Below are positions 8,949-16,585 of a stretch of DNA of 64,000 nucleotides, one piece after another (position 1 is the stretch's first letter; each line of letters opens with the position of its first letter). The DNA is from HGM04593 sp045661225 (lineage in GTDB: Bacteria; Bacteroidota; Bacteroidia; Bacteroidales; Bacteroidaceae), in the NCBI GenBank assembly GCA_045661225.1, contig JAZRFF010000018.1, positions 1-64,000 of the forward strand. The letters run 5' to 3'. Both the position numbers and the translations under genes were made by a program. Below the pieces are notes generated by a model. That model was not told the DNA's origin and made no database searches. It was given only the letters and a program-made list of their open reading frames with translations.

Positions 8949-9605
8949 ATGAAAAAAACACTAATTATCACTATTCTATCAATAACAGCACTACTCGCCA
9001 CCGCGCAGGAGAAGCTTGACCTTGCACTTATTGAAGAGGTTGTAAAAAACGAAAAATCGTACTTCAAGGACATTACGCAAGTGTTCAACAGTGACGACCC
9101 CTATATTCGCCTCGACGACGTAGCGCTTGTATACTACGGACAGGCGTTCCTTCCCACCTTCAAGCCCGGTGCAGACGTCAACGAAAAGAATCTCAAGAAG
9201 TACCATCAAGAGTCGGATTACCCCAAACTCTACGAGACCGCAAAAAAGATTCTCGAATACAACCCTACCAGCCTCGATGCCCTGTTCTATGCCTGGATTT
9301 CAGCAAAGACCATCGGTAAAAGCGAAGACGAGTACCTGTCGTACGTCAACAAACACCAGAGCATTATTACAATGATAAAGTCATACGGAGACGGCAAGAG
9401 CGCCGAGAGTGCGTTCAAAATCACCAACCCCGAGGACCAAAAATACATTATGTTCTCTTTGAACATCAACGGCGAGGTGTCGCACACCCTTGATACCGAA
9501 TCACTTTGTAATATTATAGAGGTAAGACCCAGCAAAGAGTTTCAATCCCGCCGTATGTATTTCGACATAAGCCTATTCCTGAACAACGGCAGCACAAAGA
9601 AGTAA
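8949..9605 (+). CDS. Secreted protein resembling DUF4919
   Basis: The 218-residue protein starts three bases after the amylase stop and has a short signal peptide (IITILSITALLATAQ, about 1-20). The body (LDLALIEEVVKNEKSYFKDI, DDVALVYYGQAF) resembles Bacteroidales DUF4919 proteins, a family of unknown function. It ends the fabD operon, before a strong terminator. No catalytic motif is visible. Confidence 0.72.
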   Translation: MKKTLIITILSITALLATAQEKLDLALIEEVVKNEKSYFKDITQVFNSDDPYIRLDDVALVYYGQAFLPTFKPGADVNEKNLKKYHQESDYPKLYETAKKILEYNPTSLDALFYAWISAKTIGKSEDEYLSYVNKHQSIITMIKSYGDGKSAESAFKITNPEDQKYIMFSLNINGEVSHTLDTESLCNIIEVRPSKEFQSRRMYFDISLFLNNGSTKK

Positions 9606-9621
9606 AAACTCATTAAACAGA

Positions 9622-9663
9622 AAATAAATATTCCACTGGTCGCGACCAGTGGAATATTTATTT
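9622..9663. terminator. Perfect 42-bp palindromic terminator
   Basis: A perfect dyad (21-base arms, core CACTGGTCGCGACCAGTG, AT-rich ends) starts 16 bases after the last gene of the fabD operon. It should terminate on both strands. Confidence 0.85.
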
Positions 9664-9719
9664 ATATATTTGTAATCAAAACTAAATATTTAGTATTAAC
9701 CAATTAAAAGAAATAAGTT

Positions 9720-9872
9720 ATGTGGTATTTGAAAGGTTTTAAGTACAGTTTCCAAATTCCTGAATTTCTGAATGAAAACAAGTTAAAACCCGAGCAAGTG
9801 AAAATATTACTTTATAATGATGAAAATATCAAGAACACCTGTATCGAAGTGTTATACTACAAAGAAGATTGA
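9720..9872 (+). CDS. Small protein, 50 residues, unknown
   Basis: The frame begins MWYLKGFKYSFQIPEF and ends CIEVLYYKED. It has no membrane segment and is fairly acidic in its second half. It follows the terminator of the fabD operon, with AAGAAATAAG just before the ATG. Composition looks coding (mixed polar and aromatic residues), but I do not recognise it. Nothing is seen from 9873 to 9995. Confidence 0.4.
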   Translation: MWYLKGFKYSFQIPEFLNENKLKPEQVKILLYNDENIKNTCIEVLYYKED

Positions 9873-9995
9873 TATATATCTTAACAAAAGATACGATTAA
9901 CAACCAAAGAAATAGGAATATACATTCTTTATTCCGTTTTTTATACAGAACTTTTGTTCTATTGAAACTTGTAAAAAGATTGTTATTTCTGTGGC

Positions 9996-10283
9996 TTATT
10001 TATTATGTCCGGGTCCTTCGGGGAACCAGCCTTTGCGTACACGTTCACGTTGATGTATAACTTCAAGTATGCTCCAGAATGAAGAGAAGGCAACTACGCC
10101 AAGAATGGTCGACCAAATGAGGTGACTGACCAATATTGAGGCCACACCGAAGAGCACCCCGGCAACAGCGAACAATATCCAGCTTTTAACACCAATGTAG
10201 TATTCCGCCTTAATTACAAGCGGGTGAAATAATCCTATTATAAGGAATGTGGATAGTCCCACAAGAAGTCCTGTAAAGTTCAT
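9996..10283 (-). CDS. DUF4491 family membrane protein
   Basis: The 95-residue protein has three hydrophobic helices (about 5-22, 34-52, 55-72) followed by a basic tail (HQRERVRKGWFPEGPGHNK). This matches DUF4491, a small Bacteroidales membrane family of unknown function. It is monocistronic. A possible -7 box (TATCTTTG, complement of 10307-10314) lies about 24 bases upstream, directly beside the hairpin-repeat array. Confidence 0.8.
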   Translation of the reverse strand: MNFTGLLVGLSTFLIIGLFHPLVIKAEYYIGVKSWILFAVAGVLFGVASILVSHLIWSTILGVVAFSSFWSILEVIHQRERVRKGWFPEGPGHNK

Positions 10284-10317
10284 TGTTAAGTTTCTGTTTA
10301 TCTGTACAAAGATAACA

Positions 10318-10372
10318 ACAAACGAGCGAGAAATATAAAGCTTGCTTTAATATTTTTCAAAGCGAGTGAAGA
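10318..10372 (-). repeat. Dispersed hairpin module, copy A
   Basis: The plus strand reads ACAAACGAGCGAGAAATA, then a small hairpin (TAAAGC/GCTTTA), then ATATTTTTC..GCGAGTG. CAAAGATA stands on both sides (10307-10314 and 10390-10397). The same layout recurs at 10397, 21883 and, inverted, 30772. Confidence 0.8.
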
Positions 10373-10396
10373 AAATCTTCGCGGCAACGCAAAGAT

Positions 10397-10451
10397 ACAA
10401 ACGAGCGAGAAATATAAAGCTTAGCTTTAATATTTTTCAAAGCGAGCGCAG
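10397..10451 (-). repeat. Dispersed hairpin module, copy B
   Basis: Tandem neighbour of copy A, differing mainly by one base in the hairpin loop (AAGCTTAGCTTT against AAGCTTGCTTT). Shorter modules of the same style follow to about 10600: GCGAGCGCAGAA with a GGCAAGC/GCTTGC hairpin, and GCGAGTGAAGAA with an AATATATT hairpin. No gene is seen in 10284-10696. Confidence 0.75.
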
Positions 10452-10696
10452 AAGGCAAGCCTGCTTGCATTATGCCGAGCGACAGCAAGTTCGCCGAAGG
10501 CAACGCAGAGTACCCACCTATGCATAACGGAGAGTTTGACACATTACCAATAGTTGCGAAAGGCGAGTGAAGAAAACAAATATATTTGAATTCTTCCGAC
10601 CCGCATCCAATCATCGCAGTTCACTGCAAACTTTTTTTAATATTCAAAAACAGTTCTCAATCGGCAAAATTGAATGCCGTTTTTAGGAGATAAAAC

Positions 10697-10741
10697 AAAA
10701 TGCGCTATAACGCCTTGAAAATAGGAGATATAGCGCATTTT
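10697..10741 (-). terminator. Terminator of BspA-like gene 2
   Basis: AAAATGCGCTATA pairs perfectly with TATAGCGCATTTT over 13 bases around a 19-base loop. It lies 33 bases past the stop of the minus-strand BspA-like gene. Confidence 0.8.
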
Positions 10742-10773
10742 TGCAATATTCACTTCTATCTATTAGTGAAATA

Positions 10774-13554
10774 TTACTTCACCATTACCTTTGTGCTTTT
10801 ACCATTAACAGAAATAATGTAAAGCCCTTTTTCAAGTGCAATTTCTTCACCATTGTAATTTTTTATATCTACCACAGACAAACCATTTGATGTATAAACG
10901 GCAACATTCTTGTTAATTGCATTTGTAAGGAGAATGCCATTGTTTGTATATTCAAAGACTGGAACATCATTGTTTATATCTTCAATGCCTGTTGCATCAA
11001 ACTCTTGTATATCCCAAAAATTCTTCCAAACTTCAGCTTTTTGATATGCCGACAGTGCATTTTCGGGAACATAAACTTGTAACTTCACATATTGGTTTGT
11101 TGTAAAATTTTCAACGCCCACAGTTGGTGGAATTTCTCCTAATAGGTAAATGCTTATAAGTCCTGAGCAACCATTGAACAAATAATTTTCAATACTTGTG
11201 ACACAGTCACCAATAGTAACAGATGTCAATGCAGTATTGTTATAGAAAGGAGAATGAAAATGATTGCTTGTATTATAAGAGAGGTTACGTCCTAAATAGA
11301 GTGTTTCCAATGGACAATCATAGAAAATACCTTCATAGCTACCATTATATCCCAAACTTAATGTATTTGTTCCATCTTCAATACGCAACTCTTTCAATGA
11401 TGTGCAACCTCTGAATGCTGAATTTTCAATGCTTGTAACACTATTGGGGATTTCAATGCTGGTAAGCCCAGCGCAACCTAAGAACGCATAATCTCTAATA
11501 CTTGTTACGCTATTAGGAATAATTGTCTTTGAACAGCCAAAGAGCAAAATATTTGATGCCGTTTCTATTATTGCATTACAATCCCCCCTACTGTCATACA
11601 CGTTATTTCCCTCTTCAACGACTATACTGGTAAGCCCAGTGCAACCTCTGAATGCTGAATTTTCAATGCTTGTAACACTATTGGGAATTTCAATGCTGGT
11701 AAGCCCAGTGCAACCTAAGAACGCTGCACCACCAATGCTTGTAACGCTATTAGGAATTTCAATACTGGTAAGCCCAGTGCAACCACTGAATGCCGAACTT
11801 TCAATGCTTGTTACGCTGTTACTTATAGTAACCGAGGTCAATGCTTCCTTGCCATAGAAAGGAGAATAACCATAACCAGAACTTGAATAATAAGAAAGGT
11901 TGCGCCCTAAATAGAGTGTTTCCAATGGACAGTCATTAAAAAGACCTCTACCCGTATCTGAACTATTATAATGATTATATCCCAAACTCAAAGTTTCTGT
12001 TCCATCTTCAATGCGCAATTCCTTTAATGGGCAACCTTTGAACGCATAATTTCCAATCCATGTTACGCTGTTAGGAATTTCAATGCTTATAAGTCCTGAG
12101 CAACTATGGAATGCATAACCTTTAATACTTGTAACAGTGTTACCAATTGTTACAGAAGTCAATGTTTTCTTGCCATAGAAAGGAGAATAACCATAATTAT
12201 AGCTTGTATTATAAGAAATGTTACGTCCTAAATAAAGTGTTTCCAATGGACAATCATAGAAAAAACCTTTACCCGTTTTATTATAATCATAAGTATTACA
12301 TCCTAAACTCAATGTTTCTATTCCATCTTCAATGCGCAAATCCTTTAATGATGTACAACCATTGAACGCATAATCACCAATGCTTGTAACACTGTTTGGA
12401 ATTTCAACACTGGTAAGACCACTGCAACCAGAGAACACATAATTTCCAATGCTTGTAACGCTGTTGGGGATTACAACGCTGGTAAGGCCACTGCAATTAT
12501 AGAACGCATAATCTCTAATGCTTGTTACGCTATTAGGAATTTCAATGCTGGTAAGCCCAGTGCAACCACTGAATGCAAAATTTCCAATGCTTGTTACGCT
12601 GTTACTTATAGTAACCGAGGTCAATGCTTCCTTGCCATAGAAAGGAGAATAACCATAAGAATAATAAGAGAGGTTACGTCCTAAATAGAGCGTTTCCAAT
12701 GGACAATAATAGAAAAGGCCGTCATTATTACCATTATATCCCAAACTTAATGTATTTGTTCCATCTTCAATACGCAACTCTTTCAATGATGTGCAACCAC
12801 AGAATGCTAAATTTTCAATTCTTGTAACACTATTGGGAATTTCAATGCTTGTAAGGCCGGTGCAACGATAGAACGCACTTTTTCCAATACTTGTAATGCT
12901 GTTGGGGATTATTGTATTTGTACAACCAACAATCAACGTATTTGTAGCTGTTTCAATTATAGCATTGCAATTATTGCGGCTGTCATAGACTGTATTACCC
13001 GCTGCAATTTCAATGCTTGTAAGGCCGGTGCAATATGAGAACGCATAATTTCCAATGCTTGTTACGCTGTTACCAATTACAACACTGGTAAGGCTACGGC
13101 AATCATAGAACGCATAATTTCCAATGCTTGTAACGCTGTTAGGGATTTCAATGCTAGTAAGACGGGTGCAACCTTTGAACGCATATTCTCCAATACTTGT
13201 AACGCTGTTAGGGATTTCAATGCTGGTAAGACGGGTGCAACCATTGAACGCATATTCTCCAATACTTGTAACGCTGTTAGGGATTGTAACGCTTCTTAGG
13301 CTACTGCAATCTCTGAATGCGTTTTCGCCAACACTTGTAACTGTTAGTTTTTTAGATTTATAGGTTACGGTTGATGGTATTGTCACATTGCCACTGTATT
13401 TATTATCACCAGACGTAACTTCAAGTGTCAAATCACTTGTAGATGTAATAGTGTAATAAATACCATCTACCTCAATATCGTATGCCCATACTGCATTTAC
13501 ACAAAGAAGCATAAAGGATAAAATTATCCCACGAAGAATGTTTAAATGTTTCAT
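10774..13554 (-). CDS. BspA-like leucine-rich-repeat surface protein 2
   Basis: The 926-residue protein has a signal peptide (about 1-24, ending VNAVWA) and many 23-residue LRR_5 repeats (IPNSVTSIGxYAFxGCTGLTSIE). A longer unit is repeated four times: LRIEDG.. TLSLGYN, then CPLETLYLGRNLSY, then SPFYGKEALTSVTI. Two copies of a YDSRxxCNAIIETA unit also occur. The C-terminal 60 residues (YTSNGLSVVDIKNYNG.. LEKGLYIISVNGKS) are a secretion tail of the type IX style. It is likely surface-exposed and adhesive. Its LRR coding units closely match those of BspA-like gene 1, so recombination between the two is possible. Confidence 0.9.
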   Translation of the reverse strand: MKHLNILRGIILSFMLLCVNAVWAYDIEVDGIYYTITSTSDLTLEVTSGDNKYSGNVTIPSTVTYKSKKLTVTSVGENAFRDCSSLRSVTIPNSVTSIGEYAFNGCTRLTSIEIPNSVTSIGEYAFKGCTRLTSIEIPNSVTSIGNYAFYDCRSLTSVVIGNSVTSIGNYAFSYCTGLTSIEIAAGNTVYDSRNNCNAIIETATNTLIVGCTNTIIPNSITSIGKSAFYRCTGLTSIEIPNSVTRIENLAFCGCTSLKELRIEDGTNTLSLGYNGNNDGLFYYCPLETLYLGRNLSYYSYGYSPFYGKEALTSVTISNSVTSIGNFAFSGCTGLTSIEIPNSVTSIRDYAFYNCSGLTSVVIPNSVTSIGNYVFSGCSGLTSVEIPNSVTSIGDYAFNGCTSLKDLRIEDGIETLSLGCNTYDYNKTGKGFFYDCPLETLYLGRNISYNTSYNYGYSPFYGKKTLTSVTIGNTVTSIKGYAFHSCSGLISIEIPNSVTWIGNYAFKGCPLKELRIEDGTETLSLGYNHYNSSDTGRGLFNDCPLETLYLGRNLSYYSSSGYGYSPFYGKEALTSVTISNSVTSIESSAFSGCTGLTSIEIPNSVTSIGGAAFLGCTGLTSIEIPNSVTSIENSAFRGCTGLTSIVVEEGNNVYDSRGDCNAIIETASNILLFGCSKTIIPNSVTSIRDYAFLGCAGLTSIEIPNSVTSIENSAFRGCTSLKELRIEDGTNTLSLGYNGSYEGIFYDCPLETLYLGRNLSYNTSNHFHSPFYNNTALTSVTIGDCVTSIENYLFNGCSGLISIYLLGEIPPTVGVENFTTNQYVKLQVYVPENALSAYQKAEVWKNFWDIQEFDATGIEDINNDVPVFEYTNNGILLTNAINKNVAVYTSNGLSVVDIKNYNGEEIALEKGLYIISVNGKSTKVMVK

Positions 13555-13579
13555 AATAAAATGTTTTGTGTTATTTTTT

Positions 13580-14134
13580 TTATTCTTTCTTTTTTCTTAT
13601 TTGTATCATACTTTTAGCAAAAACCCTAAACGTTTGCCAACAACGGTCATTAAAATCTTCTACAAAATCATTCCCCAACTCGTATGCCACAATGGCATAA
13701 TAAGAGAACATATCATATACAACATCTTTATCTAAAGCTCCTTGTGTAATTGAATATTGCAACTCCTCGAAAAAACGAAGAAAAATTTCTTTATCCATTG
13801 ATGAGGAAGAATCCCACCTCTTGACAATACTTAAAATTTCTTTACGTGAATAGTATTTGTGTTTTTCGGCATTTTTGGCATCGTGATATTTTGAAAGGAA
13901 ATTAACAGTACGCTCTATATGTTCATCTGCACAATATCTCTCATTATATCTAGATAGAGTGTTTGCCATTTCTGCTTGTTTATGTAAATTATACTCTCTT
14001 TTTACAAAAGAAATAGCAATAACACTAACAACTAGCGAAAACACAGAAACCAAGAATGTCAATGCTTCAACTATAAAAGAACAATAATCAAATGTTTCAT
14101 TCTCATTTCCTTGCAAAAGAAATATACAATCCAT
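13580..14134 (-). CDS. Membrane-anchored small protein, unknown
   Basis: I place the start at 14134 (184 residues). An upstream ATG at 14221 would add 29 residues of poor composition. There is one clear membrane helix (FIVEALTFLVSVFSLVVSVIAISFV, about 15-39), followed by a basic stretch and a helical cytoplasmic domain (EMANTLSRYNERY, FLRFFEELQYSI). The layout resembles small anchored accessory proteins found next to mobile elements. No function can be assigned. It lies 25 bases downstream of the BspA-like 2 start, in accessory DNA. Confidence 0.6.
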   Translation of the reverse strand: MDCIFLLQGNENETFDYCSFIVEALTFLVSVFSLVVSVIAISFVKREYNLHKQAEMANTLSRYNERYCADEHIERTVNFLSKYHDAKNAEKHKYYSRKEILSIVKRWDSSSSMDKEIFLRFFEELQYSITQGALDKDVVYDMFSYYAIVAYELGNDFVEDFNDRCWQTFRVFAKSMIQIRKKKE

Positions 14135-14226
14135 AGTTATTTTCGTATGCTCCCATGGCTCAACGGTGCAATATAATGGCTTCTGTATATTTGATGGCAT
14201 AAAAGAAAGCGGAGCCAACATTCTTG

Positions 14227-14402
14227 TTTATTCAACTGCGTAGGGTTGGACTCCCTGTAATAAATGAATAAGCAGAATGAAAACTCCGCTTGGAATGTAT
14301 TTCGATAGATGCGAATACAAACCAAGAGAGCGTTCCTCCACGTTATCCCGTCTATTACTGTAAAGTGTCCAATTTTACGCAGTCGGAATAAAGCGAAAAT
14401 GC
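14227..14402. mobile_element. Small inverted-repeat element, MITE-like
   Basis: The left end (TTTATTCAACTGCGTAGGGTTGGAC) and the reverse complement of the right end match as TTTATTC..ACTGCGTARRRTTGGAC, about 25 bases with few differences. The 176-base interior has no gene and no clear target duplication. It could be a non-autonomous element or the ends of a deleted insertion sequence. Confidence 0.5.
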
Positions 14403-14504
14403 GCTTTCTAAAATATGTCCGTACACACGACTTGCGTGTACGCCACAAATATAGCACAAATTTCTGAAAGAACGCCATTTAAGATATTCTATTTAAATGA
14501 TTAG

Positions 14505-14621
14505 TTAAAAATCCAACAAATCATAACACGCCAACACTTCATCTTTTCTGATTCCGAGATAACGCTTTGTGACAGCAATGTTTAAGTGATTAAACAGTTC
14601 TGATTGGATAACTAATGCCAT
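14505..14621 (-). pseudogene. Tyrosine recombinase C-terminal remnant
   Basis: A 38-residue frame reads LFNHLNIAVTKRYLGI then RKDEVLACYDLL. This matches the end of phage-type integrases, with the H-x-x-x-x-x-T-x-R-Y segment carrying the catalytic Tyr. No catalytic core precedes it; the frame meets a stop upstream. It marks a lost integrative element. The rest of 14622-14814 shows no gene. Confidence 0.6.
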
Positions 14622-14814
14622 TAATAGATAGTATTACATAATAATATGCATATTTGCATAAAATCGCAACTTTCATATTATATGCACAAGTTGATTATTT
14701 CAGTTGTCGCATTTTTTGCGACAACTCACTATACACATTATCATCTGTGCAAATTTGCACAAACCAAGAAACAAAACTACTTTTGTGTTGATTATCTACG
14801 TAACTAAGCAACCA

Positions 14815-15282
14815 ATGACCACCGAAACACCGATAGTCAACGACCATAACAAAACCGAGAACCCGCCAATGCACACTTGCGCGCACAATCTTAACCAGAC
14901 TATGGTGCGTATGTTCGGGTGCGAGAGGAGTCGCAACGCACACATAGAGCGAAAGAAGAGCAAGTGCGACTACACACTATCTTGCGCACCTACCGAGGAG
15001 CAGATTCGAGCCATAGAGACGCAGGTGAACGAGATTATTGCACGCGGTCTCATTGTCAGCGAAGAGTTTGTAACGCGCGACAATGTGCCCGATGGTGTCG
15101 ACCTGAGCAAACTGCCGGCCGACGCGAGCGAAACGCTACGCATTATCCGTGTAGGCGACTACGACATCTGCGCTTGCATTGGCACACACGTCACAAACAC
15201 AAGCGAGATTGGGGTATTCCGAATCATAAGCCACAGTTACGAGAATGGAACACTGCGTCTGCGATTCAAGCTTGAAAAGTAA
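14815..15282 (+). CDS. AlaX-like alanyl-tRNA editing protein
   Basis: With the start at 14815 the protein has 155 residues; an earlier ATG at 14704 would add an unlikely leader. It carries the second additional domain of Thr/Ala-tRNA synthetases. H-T-C-A-H (20-24) is the HxxxH zinc motif and C-I-G-T-H (121-125) the CxxxH motif, followed by NTSEIGVFRI and RLRFKLE. Free-standing proteins of this type hydrolyse Ser- or Gly-mischarged tRNA-Ala in trans. It lies upstream of a chorismatase-like gene with a 157-base gap, so co-transcription is uncertain. Confidence 0.82.
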   Translation: MTTETPIVNDHNKTENPPMHTCAHNLNQTMVRMFGCERSRNAHIERKKSKCDYTLSCAPTEEQIRAIETQVNEIIARGLIVSEEFVTRDNVPDGVDLSKLPADASETLRIIRVGDYDICACIGTHVTNTSEIGVFRIISHSYENGTLRLRFKLEK

Positions 15283-15397
15283 CGTCCGGAGCGCCACGCT
15301 GTTATTCTTTTCGGACGCAAGCCGGACATAATAGCCATAAAGGCGTTGTCACAAACAATTTAACAAGTACAAATGTCGTGCATAATGTTTTTTTTGT

Positions 15398-15405
15398 TAA
15401 CTTTG
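15398..15405 (+). promoter_or_regulatory. -7 box of the chorismatase-like gene
   Basis: TAACTTTG fits TAnnTTTG, 35 bases before the ATG at 15440. No convincing -33 box is seen. Confidence 0.5.
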
Positions 15406-15439
15406 CGCTGAGCCTATAGGTTAAAGGAAAGAAAAAACA

Positions 15440-16531
15440 ATGTTCAAAAAAAGGCAAACAATAATAACAGCTTCAGACAGTGGCACATTCAACGAAATGT
15501 GCAATAGCGTGCTGTCGCAGACTGTTGCCAAAGACATTCTAAAGATTGCCTTTTTTTACCTTCCCGGTAGCGACGAGGAGTATCTTCGCAACTACTCTAT
15601 TCTGTACAACGCAGTAAAAGAGTTTTTCCCAACAGAAACGCCGCTTGTTAGTTATATTGCTCAAAAGACATCTTGCGACCTGCTTGTAGCCGAGGTTACA
15701 CACCTTGACGACAAGGACGTTGCCGTTGAACGCTGCAAGCTATACACTACACTAAAAAAAGGCGTATGCACCGAGATTATAAGCGGAGCGATACTCCCTG
15801 AGGAGATTACCGCAAGCACATTCGAGCAAGCGAACAGTATATTCTCAACTATAGGCGCAATTCTAAGCGAGAATAACTTTCGTCCAAACAACATATACCG
15901 TCAGTGGAACTACATTCAGAGCATAACTATGCTCAACGACGGCAGCCAGCACTACCAAGAATTCAACGACGCCCGTTCGCTCTTTTACTGCGAGTGCGAG
16001 TGGAGCAACGGCTACCCTGCTGCAACCGGAATAGGTACACAACGCGGTGGAGTGATGATTGAATTCAACGCCATCAAAGGCGAGGAGTGCGTAAACAAGC
16101 CTATAGACAACCCTTTGCAGATTGCAGCACACAGCTACTCGCAAAAGGTGCTCGATGGAAAAGTCATAGAGCAACTAAGCGAACGCAGCACACCAAAATT
16201 TGAGCGTGCAAGAATTTTGGGCACAACACTCTATGTGTCGGGCACGGCAGCCATTAAGGGCGAGAACAGTATTCAGAGCAACGACACCGTTGAGCAGACA
16301 GCAAGAACAATGTCCATAATGGACAGCCTCATTGCCCAGGACAATATCCCGGCCGACAACAACGGTGCAATATACGACATTCTGCGCGTGTATGTAAAAA
16401 AGGAGTGCGCAATTCCCTCGGTGAAAGAGTATATGGAGCAGCACTACCCCGCCGTTCCCAAGCACTACCTTGTAGCAGACATTTGTCGCCCCGAACTTCT
16501 TGTAGAGATTGAGGGTGTGGCACACATCTGA
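15440..16531 (+). CDS. Chorismatase / FkbO-Hyg5-XanB2-like protein
   Basis: The 363-residue protein matches the chorismatase fold, two Rid/YjgF-like domains. Family motifs in order are RQWNYIQSI (about 154), the Y..FNDAR segment, PAATGIGTQRGGVMIEF (about 193), NPLQIAAHSYS, TLYVSGTAAI (about 260), VEQTARTM, and the C-terminal CRPELLVEIEG with the catalytic-type Glu. Chorismatases hydrolyse chorismate to dihydroxycyclohexadiene- or hydroxy-benzoate. In Xanthomonas XanB2 this feeds an aryl-polyene pigment. No polyene or resorcinol genes are nearby, so the product is unknown here. Confidence 0.78.
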   Translation: MFKKRQTIITASDSGTFNEMCNSVLSQTVAKDILKIAFFYLPGSDEEYLRNYSILYNAVKEFFPTETPLVSYIAQKTSCDLLVAEVTHLDDKDVAVERCKLYTTLKKGVCTEIISGAILPEEITASTFEQANSIFSTIGAILSENNFRPNNIYRQWNYIQSITMLNDGSQHYQEFNDARSLFYCECEWSNGYPAATGIGTQRGGVMIEFNAIKGEECVNKPIDNPLQIAAHSYSQKVLDGKVIEQLSERSTPKFERARILGTTLYVSGTAAIKGENSIQSNDTVEQTARTMSIMDSLIAQDNIPADNNGAIYDILRVYVKKECAIPSVKEYMEQHYPAVPKHYLVADICRPELLVEIEGVAHI

Positions 16532-16585
16532 CTATTAACCGAGCAAGCACCTGACAGCAAGCACAAAACCAAACATTTTTTTAAT

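Noticed and set aside
13580..15282. A tRNA gene as an integration target near the integrase scrap
   Set aside because: No cloverleaf or TTCGA-type T-loop could be found in 14135-14814; none was seen elsewhere in the gaps either.
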